DNA from: Desulfobacteraceae bacterium
GTDB lineage: Bacteria > Desulfobacterota > Desulfobacteria > Desulfobacterales > Desulfosalsimonadaceae
Assembly (NCBI GenBank): GCA_021737045.1
Contig: JAIPES010000014.1
Span: forward strand, 1-45,134
Direction: 5' to 3'
Length of the DNA: 45,134 nt
The translations under genes were made by a program, and so were the position numbers. Under the pieces are notes generated by a model. The model made no database searches and was not told the DNA's origin. It saw only the letters and a list, made by a program, of their open reading frames with translations. This document shows positions 18,276-27,072 of this stretch, piece by piece; position 1 is the stretch's first letter, and every line of letters starts with the position of its first letter.

Positions 18276-18307
18276 GAAGTTATTTAGAAGCTTTTTACCG
18301 CACCATC

Positions 18308-18314
18308 TGTCTTT
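18308..18314. repeat. 7-bp target site duplication TGTCTTT (right)
   Basis: Matches 18000-18006 exactly and ends on the last base of the nuoBCD stop codon, so the insertion point was immediately behind that stop. Confidence 0.7.
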
Positions 18315-20668
18315 TACCTGTCAATATCTGCCGGGGTATAGTCATGAGCGCCGATAATGGCAATAAAATCGGCAATGGTTGCCCCTTTGCAGATTTTGGC
18401 AAACGCCTGGACATTGGTAAAGCTCGAAGCCCGGATGCGCACCCGATAGGCAAAGCCCAGCCCGTCGCTGACCACGTAGTAGCCCTGCTCGCCCCGGGGA
18501 TTTTCCGTTGCGGCATATGCCTCGCCCCTGGGGATTTTCGGCCCCCGGGAGACATTGATAAAATGATGGATCAGGCTTTCAATGTCTTTTAGCATGTCCT
18601 GTCTTTGGGGCACCACGTACCGATAGTCCTCTGAGATATATCTTCCCCCGGGCATTTGGTCGATGACCTGCCGGATGATCCGGACACTTTCCCGGCATTC
18701 TTCTGCCCGCAGGCGAAACCGGGTCCAGCAGTCGCTGACCGTATCGGTCGGCACGTCAAAATCCAGGCTGCCGTAAACCGAATAGGGCATGTTTTTGCGC
18801 AAGTCCCAGTTAACCCCGGTGGACCTGAGATTGGGGCCGGATACCCCCAGATCCACTGCATCGTGTTTTTCCATCAGGCCCACATCCACGGTGCGGGCCC
18901 TGAAAACCGGATTTTTCAGTGTGATTTTTTCGTACTCGCCAAGCCTTTTGGGAAATACCCGCAAAAACGCCTCCACAGGCTCCTTCCAGCCTTCGGGAAG
19001 ATCTGCCGCCACGCCGCCCGGCCGGAAAAACGCGGGATGGAGCCGTCCGCCGGAGATCATCTCCACGATATCCATGATCATTTCCCGGTCCCTGAAGGCA
19101 TAAAAATTGGGCGTAAGCGCTCCCACGTCATTTGCCGTAATGCCCATGTAGGCCATGTGGTTGGCAATCCTGGAAAGTTCGGCAAAAAGCACCCGGATGT
19201 ATTCGGCGCGTTCAGGCACGCGTATGCCCGCTATTTTTTCCAGGGCCAGGACGTAGGGAAACTCGTTTGCCGCCCCCACCAGATAATCCACCCGGTCAGT
19301 GTAGGGGATATACTGTATCCAGTGCTGGCGCTCGCCGATTTTTTCCGCCCCCCGGTGGTGGTAGCCGATATCCATGTCCAGGCCGGTGATGGTTTCCCCG
19401 TCCATTTTTGCGATATACCGGATAATGCCATGGGTGCCGGTGTGGTGCGGGCCGATGTTTAAGACATAGGACTCGCCGTCTTCATCCACTTGGTAAAACT
19501 GCTCTCCGGCCCTGGGCTGGAGCCTGTGCGCATCTTCTGCGGTATAGGCGGGCATTTCAGTGGCCCGTCCCGTGTATGATTTCCGCAGCGGATGGCCCTG
19601 CCAGCCCTCGGGCATCAAAAGCCGGCGCAAATCCGGATGCCCGGAAAACCGGATCCCGAACATGTCATAGATTTCACGCTCGTACCAGCCGGCGTTTTCC
19701 CAGAGCTCGTGGATGCTTTGCGTCTCCGGGTATCTGCCGTACAGGGCCGCCCGGAGACGCACCCGCACGGCCGGATCAAAGGCCAGCAGATGATAGACCA
19801 GGGTGAAATCCGGGTAATCCTCCGGGTTCTGCCGGGCGGACTGGTCAACTGCGGTGTAATCCTCCAGGCGCAGAAAGCGCGGGCCGGACTCGTATTTGAG
19901 AAACCGCAGAACCTCGGCGGCCCGGCTTTGGTCCACATCAATGGTGAGCATGTCAGCGCTTTTTTCCGCAGGCGCCACGGCATCACCAAAACGCCGGACC
20001 AGTTGGGATTTGACTTCGTTTTCAACCGGGGACAGGGTAATTTGGGCCGCAGGCGGGGTCCACATCAATTGCGCCCGGTTTTCATGGAAATCAGGCGGGG
20101 TCACGGAACTGCCCCGAACGGGAATGCCGTTCATGCCCGGCCCACGGGTGTCGCGGGTCTTGGTTTCGCCGTCCACCAGCACGGGGGAAACGGTTCCCTG
20201 GCTGCCCCCGGCCATATGAAAAACCTTGCCCGACGGCCGTTCCTGGGATTGGATTTTTTCCTGCAGCCGGGTCAGGCCATGGAGTACCGCTTCAGGCCGG
20301 GGCGGGCATCCCGGGATGTAAACATCCACGGGCAGGATCTGGTTGACCCCCTGGACCACCGAGTAGACATCATACATTCCGCCGGTATTGGCGCACGATC
20401 CCATGGATATCACCCATTTGGGCTCGGCCATCTGCTCATAAAGGCGCAGCACCACCGGCGCCACCTTCTTGAACACGGTTCCTGAAACAATGAGCAGATC
20501 GGCCTGTCTTGGCGAAAGGCGCAGCACCTCTGCGCCGAAACGGGCAATATCGTATCGCGGCGTCCACGCGGTGATCTCTTCGACAAAGCAGCACGACAGC
20601 CCGAAATACATGGGCCATAGACTCGTTGCCCGGGCCCAGTTGATGACACTGTCCACAGCCCGGCTCAC
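18314..20668 (-). CDS. nuoBCD: NADH-quinone oxidoreductase fused subunits B-C-D
   Basis: One polypeptide carries three complex I subunits. The NuoB part (about 1-165) keeps all four ligands of cluster N2: [17 protein letters not shown] and PGCPPRPEA. The NuoC part (about 215-370) shows [26 protein letters not shown]. The NuoD part (about 395-784) has [13 protein letters not shown] with the quinone-site histidine in THG, the YTDRVDYL tyrosine and the [17 protein letters not shown] aspartate. A linker of about 50 residues joins B to C. The track start (20725) overlaps nuoA by 61 bp. A GTG at 20668 gives a GTGA overlap with the nuoA stop, and a GTG at 20656 has aggtga upstream; one of these is more likely. 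Fused CD and BCD forms are known elsewhere. Confidence 0.92.
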   Translation of the reverse strand: MSRAVDSVINWARATSLWPMYFGLSCCFVEEITAWTPRYDIARFGAEVLRLSPRQADLLIVSGTVFKKVAPVVLRLYEQMAEPKWVISMGSCANTGGMYDVYSVVQGVNQILPVDVYIPGCPPRPEAVLHGLTRLQEKIQSQERPSGKVFHMAGGSQGTVSPVLVDGETKTRDTRGPGMNGIPVRGSSVTPPDFHENRAQLMWTPPAAQITLSPVENEVKSQLVRRFGDAVAPAEKSADMLTIDVDQSRAAEVLRFLKYESGPRFLRLEDYTAVDQSARQNPEDYPDFTLVYHLLAFDPAVRVRLRAALYGRYPETQSIHELWENAGWYEREIYDMFGIRFSGHPDLRRLLMPEGWQGHPLRKSYTGRATEMPAYTAEDAHRLQPRAGEQFYQVDEDGESYVLNIGPHHTGTHGIIRYIAKMDGETITGLDMDIGYHHRGAEKIGERQHWIQYIPYTDRVDYLVGAANEFPYVLALEKIAGIRVPERAEYIRVLFAELSRIANHMAYMGITANDVGALTPNFYAFRDREMIMDIVEMISGGRLHPAFFRPGGVAADLPEGWKEPVEAFLRVFPKRLGEYEKITLKNPVFRARTVDVGLMEKHDAVDLGVSGPNLRSTGVNWDLRKNMPYSVYGSLDFDVPTDTVSDCWTRFRLRAEECRESVRIIRQVIDQMPGGRYISEDYRYVVPQRQDMLKDIESLIHHFINVSRGPKIPRGEAYAATENPRGEQGYYVVSDGLGFAYRVRIRASSFTNVQAFAKICKGATIADFIAIIGAHDYTPADIDR

Positions 20669-21087
20669 CTGCGGTCGGCTCTTTTGTCCTTTCCGTCCTT
20701 TAATGCCAGTCCTCCCTTGCACCATATGTAGACCAGACCCATAAGCAAAACAAAAATAAAAAAGGTGATCTGCACCATGGCCTTTGCCCCGAGGGCTTTG
20801 ACAGCCAGGGCCCAGGAAAAGATAAATGCGCCTTCCACATCAAAAATCAAAAAAAACACCGCCACCAGAAAAAAGGGCACCGGATAGCGAATCGGTGCTG
20901 ATCCGGTTGGGATAATCCCGCTTTCATAGGGGCGAAGCTTGTTTTCATTGACACGTTTTTCACCCAGAAAGCCGGTGAGAAACATCAACACCGCCATCAT
21001 CAGAAAAACGGCAAAAATAAACGCCAGGAAGCTGACCACTGCCGGTGTCCAGGACGAAAGCGCATATGTGTAATTTACCGGAACCAT
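20665..21087 (-). CDS. nuoA: NADH-quinone oxidoreductase subunit A
   Basis: First gene of the complex I operon, a small three-helix membrane subunit. [37 protein letters not shown] is the family signature, with Ser where the common sequence has the loop Cys. The ATG at 21087 (MVPVNYTY, 140 aa) is preceded by ggggag at good spacing, so the 12 extra residues in the track are not used. The gene is divergent from maf across about 200 bp. Confidence 0.93.
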   Translation of the reverse strand: MVPVNYTYALSSWTPAVVSFLAFIFAVFLMMAVLMFLTGFLGEKRVNENKLRPYESGIIPTGSAPIRYPVPFFLVAVFFLIFDVEGAFIFSWALAVKALGAKAMVQITFFIFVLLMGLVYIWCKGGLALKDGKDKRADRR

Positions 21088-21198
21088 TGTCACTCCCCGA
21101 CCGGTGCGCATCAATTGCGCCAATTTCTTTTGTGCCGCGTCTGTGCGGCATGGTGACGATTTCAGTCTTATTTACCAATACTAATCATAGGCATCCTG

Positions 21199-21269
21199 TC
21201 TTGCCAATATCTCGGCAGTGTTCGTTTATGAGCCCAACCGGCCTGGCATTGCGGCTCTTTCTTGCCAAT
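21199..21269. promoter_or_regulatory. Direct repeats in the nuoA/maf divergent region
   Basis: tcttgccaat occurs at 21199-21208 and again at 21260-21269, 61 bp apart (about six helical turns), between divergent nuoA and maf. This is the right place for an operator, but no regulator family could be recognised. No convincing sigma70 or sigma54 promoter was found in 21088-21290 on either strand. Confidence 0.25.
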
Positions 21270-21290
21270 CCTGAAGGGATTTGTTAATCA

Positions 21291-21947
21291 ATGTATATGA
21301 ACCCGTTAAATGAAAAAAACAGCATTGTCCTGGCCTCTGCATCGCCCCGGCGCAGGCGGCTGCTTGGGCAGGCACAGATCGCATTTTGTGTGGTGCCCAG
21401 CGGAATCGATGAGGATGCCATCCGCGGCCCGGAGCCGGAGACCCATGCGCAAATCCTGGCTGCGGCCAAGGCAGAGGCGGTTGCAAAACAATATCCCGAT
21501 GCCTGGGTGATCGGAGCGGACTCCATTGTGGTCATCGATGGCCTGATCCTAAACAAACCGGGATCAGCCGCCGGGGCCGGACAAATGCTCAGGCGCTTAA
21601 GCGGGCGCACCCACCGGGTGATCACCGGCTACAGCATCTGGTGTGAAAACCGGGGGCACCGCCACAGCAATGCCTGCATCACAGAGGTGACATTTAAGCT
21701 ATTGACCGAAGATGAAATCAACTGGTACACACAAACCCCTGAGCCCCGGGACAAGGCCGGGGGCTATGCCATCCAGGGCATTGCCGCGTTCATGGTCAAA
21801 AGCATAAACGGATCCTATACAAACGTGGTGGGCCTGCCCATGTGCGAGATCGTCGGGCATTTGACCCGGCACGGGGCCATCGGGCAAAGGTCCGGGCCCG
21901 GGCAAATCCCCAGCCCGGCCGCAGCTGATGCCGCGGGAAAGTGTTGA
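21291..21947 (+). CDS. maf: Maf-family nucleoside triphosphate pyrophosphatase
   Basis: House-cleaning pyrophosphatase that hydrolyses non-canonical or modified NTPs to NMPs. LASASPRRRRLLGQ, IGADSIVVIDGLILNKP and DKAGGYAIQGIAAFMVKSINGSYTNVVGLP cover the substrate-binding and catalytic motifs. The 218-aa length includes about 25 extra C-terminal residues (HGAIGQRSGPGQ..) beyond the usual end. Two close ATGs (21291, 21297) are possible. It heads a co-directional run of eight genes and overlaps the next start as TGATG. Confidence 0.9.
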   Translation: MYMNPLNEKNSIVLASASPRRRRLLGQAQIAFCVVPSGIDEDAIRGPEPETHAQILAAAKAEAVAKQYPDAWVIGADSIVVIDGLILNKPGSAAGAGQMLRRLSGRTHRVITGYSIWCENRGHRHSNACITEVTFKLLTEDEINWYTQTPEPRDKAGGYAIQGIAAFMVKSINGSYTNVVGLPMCEIVGHLTRHGAIGQRSGPGQIPSPAAADAAGKC

Positions 21948-22645
21948 TGCAAATGGATGATATCGCCGAAAACATCCAACAAGTCAGAGAGCGCATCACA
22001 AAAGCCGCCCTGGGCTGCGGGCGCAGTCCGCAGGAGGTCGGTCTGGTGGCTGTCACCAAAACGGTTTCGCATGAACAAATCAGAAAAGCCGCTGAAGCCG
22101 GCCTTGATTGTTTCGGGGAAAACTACATCCAGGAAGCGGACAAAAAAATCACGGCCCTGGCAGACACCGCAGTCAGCTGGCATTTTATCGGGCATCTGCA
22201 GTCCAACAAGGCCAAATACGCAGTGCGCCTGTTTGACCTGATCCATTCAGTGGACAGCCTCAAGCTGGCCAAAGAACTCAACCGGCAGGCCGCCCGGCAC
22301 GGGCGGGTCCAGAAAGTATTGATCCAGATCAACCTGGGAGGGGAACAAACCAAGTCCGGCGCAGAAAAACAGGCGGCAGAAGAGCTGGTCTACGATGTTG
22401 CCGGGCTGGAGAACCTTTCTATACGGGGCCTGATGACCCTTCCGCCGTTTTTTGACGCCCCTGAAAAGGTCCGGCCCTATTTCCGGCAGCTGGCGGAACT
22501 GCGCCGGGAAATTGCGGCCAAAAACATTGCCAACATGGAAATGGACGAGCTTTCCATGGGCATGACCGGTGATTTTGAAACCGCCATTGAAGAAGGCGCC
22601 ACCCTGGTGCGCATTGGCACCGCCATTTTCGGAAAGCGCTCATGA
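21947..22645 (+). CDS. YggS-type PLP-binding protein
   Basis: Pyridoxal-phosphate homeostasis protein of the YggS/PROSC family, a TIM-barrel fold without known strong catalytic activity that buffers PLP and affects amino-acid pools. The PLP lysine lies in LVAVTKTVSHEQI. GENYIQEADKK, WHFIGHLQSNKAK and the C-terminal MDELSMGMTGDFETAIEEGATLVRIGTAIFG are typical. The track starts at a GTG at 21941; the ATG at 21947 overlaps the maf stop and is preferred (232 aa). It overlaps queH by four bases. Confidence 0.92.
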   Translation: MQMDDIAENIQQVRERITKAALGCGRSPQEVGLVAVTKTVSHEQIRKAAEAGLDCFGENYIQEADKKITALADTAVSWHFIGHLQSNKAKYAVRLFDLIHSVDSLKLAKELNRQAARHGRVQKVLIQINLGGEQTKSGAEKQAAEELVYDVAGLENLSIRGLMTLPPFFDAPEKVRPYFRQLAELRREIAAKNIANMEMDELSMGMTGDFETAIEEGATLVRIGTAIFGKRS

Positions 22646-23199
22646 AACTGCTGCTCCACATCTGCTGTGCGCCATGCGCCATCTATCCCGTTGACTGCCT
22701 GCAGGAAAAAGGCCTTGAGATCATGGGATTTTTCTACAGAAACAACATCCATCCGTTTACCGAATGCATGAAGCGCGAAGACACCCTCAGGGCTTATGCA
22801 CAACAGACCGGCCTGCGGGTGATCTTTCAGGAGGGCTACGATATCGAGGGCTTTTTGCAAAACGTGGTGTTCAGGGAAGCCCACAGGTGCCGGTTCTGCT
22901 ATCATGACCGGCTCATGACCACAGCCAAACTGGCCCGCAGGGGAAAATTCGACTATTTCTCCTCCACCCTGCTTTACAGCAAATTCCAGAATCATGACAC
23001 CATTGCCGAAATCGGCAAGGCCGCGGGCAAATCCGCAGGCGTGCCGTTTTATTACGAGGATTTCAGAACCGGGTGGAAAACCGGGGTGGAGACATCAAAG
23101 CAGATGGGCATGTACCGGCAGTCCTATTGCGGCTGTATTTACAGTGAAAAACAGCGCTTCTACACCGGGGCCACCAAAAACCGGCAGGACAACAGCTGA
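22642..23199 (+). CDS. queH: Epoxyqueuosine reductase QueH
   Basis: Converts epoxyqueuosine to queuosine in tRNA, replacing the cobalamin-dependent QueG in many anaerobes. The metal and cluster cysteines are visible as HICCAPC, RCRFCYHDRL and YCGCIYSEK. The length (185 aa) fits the family (formerly DUF208). ATGA overlap with yggS upstream and TGATG overlap with the protease gene downstream indicate tight co-translation. Confidence 0.92.
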   Translation: MKLLLHICCAPCAIYPVDCLQEKGLEIMGFFYRNNIHPFTECMKREDTLRAYAQQTGLRVIFQEGYDIEGFLQNVVFREAHRCRFCYHDRLMTTAKLARRGKFDYFSSTLLYSKFQNHDTIAEIGKAAGKSAGVPFYYEDFRTGWKTGVETSKQMGMYRQSYCGCIYSEKQRFYTGATKNRQDNS

Positions 23200-25034
23200 T
23201 GTTTGGCAATTTTCTCTACTTTATCATCGCCCTGCTGATTTACACCACCTATCCGCCTCCGGCACAGCCGCAGATGCCGCTTTTCCAGGCCTTAGGCTTT
23301 TTTGCCGCCATTTCCCTGCTGTTTGCCGCCCTGACCCGGATTTTGTTTAAAAAACTCGAAGACCGCATTGAACAGGGCGTAAACGGCGACCTGCACCAGA
23401 GCTTTGAATCCCTGATCGTGCGCCAGTGCATCATTGCCATCGGACTGTTTGCAGTCAATGTTTATGCACTGGAATTAAGCGGACACCTCCGAAAGATCCC
23501 TGCTGTTGAAAGCATGCCCACCCTGGGCGCAGTATTGTTTCTGGGCATTTTTCTGGGATATTTGTGCATTGTCTGGGCATCTGCCCACAAGGCCCACGAA
23601 AAGCTCTACCGGACCGGCATCACCCGGCGCCGCTACGTGGTTTCCCATATTACCTTTTCCATCCCGGTGCTGCTGCCCTGGTTTTTTCTCTCCCTGGCCG
23701 CGGATCTGATTTATGTGCTGCCCTTTGATGCGCCACGGGCATTTCTGAATTCCACCACGGGCCAGATCCTTTATTTCCTGTTTTTCCTTTTTGTAATCGC
23801 GGTGTTCGGCCCGGCTCTGATTCAGTATTTCTGGGGTTGCAGGCCGCTGGAACAAGGGGATGCACGCACCCGGATCGAGAATTTGTGCCGCCGGGCCGAA
23901 GTTTCCTACCGGGAAATCATGCAATGGCCGCTGTTTGGCGGCGGCATGATCACCGCCGGGGTCATGGGCCTGATTTCGCGGTTCCGCTATATCCTGGTGA
24001 CCCCGGGGCTGCTGCGCTATCTGGGCCCCGAGGAAGTCGAGGCGGTGGTGGCCCATGAAATCGGTCATGTCAAACACCGGCATCTGTATTTCTACCTGGT
24101 TTTTCTGGCCGGATACATGGTGATCGCGTTTGCAGCCCTGGATTTTATCGTCTTTGGGGCCGTGTATCTGCAGACGGTTTTCGGGGCGGTCAATGCCGGG
24201 GGCGAGACCTTTGTTTCCCTGGTGTTTAGCCTGGCCATGATTGTGACCTTTTTTGTTTATTTCCGGTTCGGATTCGGCTATTTCATGCGCAATTTCGAGC
24301 GCCAGGCCGATATCTCCGTCTACCGGCTCATGGACTCGGCCGTGCCGCTGATCACAACGTTTCACAAGATCGCGGCCTCCAGCGGCCAGGCTCCGGACCG
24401 GCCCAACTGGCATCATTTCAGCATATCCGACCGCATCGGCTACCTTCGCAAATGCGAGGCCGATCCGGCCTGGATCCGGCGCCATCACAGAAAGGTGCGC
24501 GCAAGCATGGCCGTTTACCTGGCCGTCATCCTCGGGCTGGCCTCAGTGGGCTACAGTCTGCATTTTGGCGCAGCCGGGGAACAACTGTCCGGAAAAATGG
24601 CCGAACAGATCCTCACCCGCCAAATCGGCCAGCAGCCCGGGAACCCGGAACTGCACGTGATGCTCGGGGATCTGTATTACAGCAGAAACAATCTCAACGC
24701 CGCAACACAGGCCTATCAGCAGGCCCTGGACCTGGATTCCGGCAATGTGGCGGCATTAAACAATCTGGCCTGGCTATACGCCACTTCAGAGCCGGATACG
24801 GAAATGTTTAAACCCCAACAGGCCCTTGTGCTGGCCAAAAAAGCCGCAGACCGGTCTTTGGCACCCCATGTGACAGATACCCTGGCAGAGGCCTGGTTTG
24901 TCAACGGGCAATATGAAAAGGCCGTTGAAACCGCTAAAAAAGCCCTGTCTGCGGCAACAACGAGGCAGGATTATTACCGCGATCAGCTCAGGCGGTTTGA
25001 GCAGGCCTTACACGACAATCACAAACCCCGGTGA
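23199..25034 (+). CDS. M48-family membrane metalloprotease with TPR tail
   Basis: The N-terminal third has several hydrophobic segments. The zinc site is VAHEIGHVKHRH (His near 286), with a later conserved FERQADISVYR that supplies the downstream glutamate-type ligand region. A further membrane segment (about 435-455) precedes a C-terminal TPR block (about 480-600: NPELHVMLGDLYYSRNNLN, NVAALNNLAWLYATSEP). This layout matches Ste24/HtpX-like integral membrane proteases fused to a protein-interaction tail. The position just before the Mla-type genes suggests envelope quality control, but the substrate is unknown. Confidence 0.85.
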   Translation: MFGNFLYFIIALLIYTTYPPPAQPQMPLFQALGFFAAISLLFAALTRILFKKLEDRIEQGVNGDLHQSFESLIVRQCIIAIGLFAVNVYALELSGHLRKIPAVESMPTLGAVLFLGIFLGYLCIVWASAHKAHEKLYRTGITRRRYVVSHITFSIPVLLPWFFLSLAADLIYVLPFDAPRAFLNSTTGQILYFLFFLFVIAVFGPALIQYFWGCRPLEQGDARTRIENLCRRAEVSYREIMQWPLFGGGMITAGVMGLISRFRYILVTPGLLRYLGPEEVEAVVAHEIGHVKHRHLYFYLVFLAGYMVIAFAALDFIVFGAVYLQTVFGAVNAGGETFVSLVFSLAMIVTFFVYFRFGFGYFMRNFERQADISVYRLMDSAVPLITTFHKIAASSGQAPDRPNWHHFSISDRIGYLRKCEADPAWIRRHHRKVRASMAVYLAVILGLASVGYSLHFGAAGEQLSGKMAEQILTRQIGQQPGNPELHVMLGDLYYSRNNLNAATQAYQQALDLDSGNVAALNNLAWLYATSEPDTEMFKPQQALVLAKKAADRSLAPHVTDTLAEAWFVNGQYEKAVETAKKALSAATTRQDYYRDQLRRFEQALHDNHKPR

Positions 25035-25043
25035 CAGCAAAAA

Positions 25044-26183
25044 ATGCACCCCCCCCTGCCGTCCGGAAAACCGCTTTTTGAACTGCAACAGGAGGATGAC
25101 AACATCCTGACCGTGGTCCTGCACGGCCGGGCCGATATCACCACCGCACCGACCCTGATCCGGCAGCTGCCGGCAGCTGTGCCATCAGATCAAAGGATTC
25201 AACAGCTGAAGGTGAATTTTGCCAACGTGACACAGTTTGACGATTACGGGGCCATGGTGGTGCTGCGCCTTGTTCAGATACTGCAACTCAACCACGACCA
25301 GCTCAGTTTTGTCAATCTTGCCGCAGACCATGAAAAAACCCTGGCACTGGTGGATTTCGGCCAGCCGGACTGCCGTATCCCGTCGCACAAATCCGGCAAC
25401 CTGATCGTCCATCTCGGGGACGCCACCATCTCGGTTTTCCGGGGCGGGGCCTTTTTTATTGAATTTATCGGGGCCATGGTGTTTTCCCTTCTGCGGGTTT
25501 TCAGACGCCCCCGGTCCTTCCGGGCCGGTGATACCATCGCATACATGAAAACCACCGGTGTGGACGCCCTGCCCGTGGTGGGGCTGATCACTTTCCTGCT
25601 GGGCCTGATCATGGCCTTTATGTCATCGCTGCAGCTTTCCCAGTTCGGGGCCAATTTGTATGTGGCCTCCCTGGTGTCTCTGGCCATGGTTTCCGAGCTG
25701 GGCCCGATCATGACCGCCATTGTGGTGGCCGGCCGGTCAGGATCGGCTTATGCCGCGGAAATCAGTACCATGAAAATTTCAGAAGAAATCGACGCACTGG
25801 TGGTCATGGGTTTTGACCCCAACGTGTTTCTGGTCCTGCCCAGGGTTGTGGCCGCCATGGTGGTGGTGCCGCTGCTGACTGTGTTTGCCAGCATATTCGC
25901 CGTGGCCGGCGGCCTGGTCATCGGCGTGCTTATGCTCAATCTCAGCCCAGGGGCCTATATCAACCAGTCCCTGGATGCCCTGACCCTGTTTGAGGTCATG
26001 TGGGGACTGTCAAAATCCGTTGTATTTGCCCTGCTCATTGCCCTGACCGGATGCTTCCGGGGGATGCAGGCCCGGGGCGGGGCCGCGGCCGTGGGCAGCG
26101 CTGCCACTTCCGCAGTTGTGACCAGCATATTTCTGATTATTTTGTTTGACTCGGTTTTTGCGGTAATCCGCAGCTACTGGTAA
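25044..26183 (+). CDS. STAS-MlaE fusion, lipid ABC transporter permease
   Basis: The N-terminal ~110 residues form a STAS/MlaB-like domain (VVLHGRADITTAPTL.., VNFANVTQFDDYGAMVVLRL). The rest is an MlaE/YrbE permease: SFRAGDTIAYMKTTGVDALPVVGLITFLLGLIMAF, ELGPIMTAIVVAGRSGSAYAAEISTMKISEEIDALVVMGFDP and a C-terminal SAATSAVVTSIFLIILFDSVFAVI. The transporter moves phospholipids between the membranes. In E. coli MlaB is separate; here the regulatory domain is covalently joined. Nine bases separate it from the protease gene and it is followed by the ATPase. Confidence 0.9.
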   Translation: MHPPLPSGKPLFELQQEDDNILTVVLHGRADITTAPTLIRQLPAAVPSDQRIQQLKVNFANVTQFDDYGAMVVLRLVQILQLNHDQLSFVNLAADHEKTLALVDFGQPDCRIPSHKSGNLIVHLGDATISVFRGGAFFIEFIGAMVFSLLRVFRRPRSFRAGDTIAYMKTTGVDALPVVGLITFLLGLIMAFMSSLQLSQFGANLYVASLVSLAMVSELGPIMTAIVVAGRSGSAYAAEISTMKISEEIDALVVMGFDPNVFLVLPRVVAAMVVVPLLTVFASIFAVAGGLVIGVLMLNLSPGAYINQSLDALTLFEVMWGLSKSVVFALLIALTGCFRGMQARGGAAAVGSAATSAVVTSIFLIILFDSVFAVIRSYW

Positions 26184-26192
26184 GAAAGGTTT

Positions 26193-26951
26193 ATGGGCGC
26201 ACACGACATCATACGGGTTGAAAACCTGGCTGTTGTTTACGGTGAAGACCATGTACTGGACAAAGTGAACTTTACGGTAAACAAGGGCGAGATTTTTATT
26301 ATCGTTGGCGGCTCGGGCTCGGGCAAATCCACGCTCATGCGCCATATGATCGGTTTGGAACAACCGGCCGGGGGCAAAGTCTTTATCGGGGATACAGACA
26401 TTGCCACATCCGGCGAAAAGGCTGTTTCCCTGGCTTTAAGACGCATCGGGGTGCTGTTTCAGGCAAGTGCGCTTCTCGGCTCCATGACTGTGGCGGAAAA
26501 TGTGGCCCTGCCGATAACGGAATTTTCCGGATTGCCGGCTGAAGCCGTGGCCGCAATGGTGCAGATCAAGCTTTCCCTGGTGAGCCTGGAGTGCTACGGT
26601 GACCATTTGCCCTCGGAGATCAGCGGGGGCATGAAAAAACGGGCCGGTCTTGCCAGGGCCATGGCCCTGAATCCGGACATCCTGTTTCTAGATGAGCCTT
26701 CGGCGGGCCTGGATCCGGTAACTGCAGCTGAAATCGACCGGCTGATCCTGCATATCAACCAGACACTGGGCACTACCATTGTCATTGTGACCCATGATCT
26801 CGACAGCATCTTTGCCGTGGGCCAGCGGGCCATCATGCTGGGCAGGAAAACGGGCAATATCATCGCCCGGGGCGCACCTGCGGATTTGCGGGACCATGAT
26901 CCGGACCCGGAAGTCAGGCGCTTTTTCACCCGCAGGCCGCCGGATGCATAA
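26193..26951 (+). CDS. mlaF: MlaF-type ABC transporter ATPase
   Basis: ATPase of the MlaFEDB-type lipid transporter. Walker A is GGSGSGKSTLM (about 38-48), the signature is SEISGGMKKRAGLARAM (about 140) and Walker B is ILFLDEPSAGLD (about 165). The H-loop lies in VIVTHDLDS. ISGGMKKR rather than SGGQ(R/Q)QR is the form typical of this family. An aaagg ribosome site precedes the ATG, 9 bp after the permease stop. Confidence 0.92.
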   Translation: MGAHDIIRVENLAVVYGEDHVLDKVNFTVNKGEIFIIVGGSGSGKSTLMRHMIGLEQPAGGKVFIGDTDIATSGEKAVSLALRRIGVLFQASALLGSMTVAENVALPITEFSGLPAEAVAAMVQIKLSLVSLECYGDHLPSEISGGMKKRAGLARAMALNPDILFLDEPSAGLDPVTAAEIDRLILHINQTLGTTIVIVTHDLDSIFAVGQRAIMLGRKTGNIIARGAPADLRDHDPDPEVRRFFTRRPPDA

Positions 26952-26996
26952 CCGGTATCAAAGCAGGGACCGGCTTGTGATCCGGACAATCTAAGA

Positions 26997-27025
26997 TTGC
27001 GCACCAGGTACAAATCCTTTATAAA
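26997..27025 (+). promoter_or_regulatory. Candidate sigma70 promoter before mlaD
   Basis: TTGCGC, 17 bases, then TATAAA lie in the 121-bp gap between mlaF and mlaD, placing a start about 40 bases before the mlaD ATG. In this otherwise tightly packed operon the gap is the longest, so a secondary promoter is plausible. Confidence 0.35.
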
Positions 27026-27072
27026 AAAAGTGATCCCCGGCAGTTGACCCAATTTATCAGGAAAATGTTTGC

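Larger units (their letters stand above)
18007..18307 (+). mobile_element. MITE-like non-coding element inside the nuo operon
   Basis: A 301-bp stretch with no supportable gene separates nuoBCD from nuoE. Its ends form imperfect terminal inverted repeats: gatggcaccgtaaaaag on the left and, inverted, gatggtgcggtaaaaag on the right (14 of 17 match). The same 7 bases, TGTCTTT, flank it on both sides. Inside are a second copy of the terminal motif in a 28-bp perfect palindrome, a block shared with 97-165, a large GC-centred stem-loop (18147-18206) and a ttgaacc array. Its first 44 bp closely match the element at 35614. No transposase is present, so mobilisation would have to be in trans. Confidence 0.75.

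Noticed and set aside
18007-18307. CRISPR-like array
   Set aside because: The heptamer units are contiguous without spacers, and no cas genes are present.
23475-24488. 337-aa minus-strand ORF
   Set aside because: Antisense to the M48 protease gene, whose HExxH motif and TPR region are clear.
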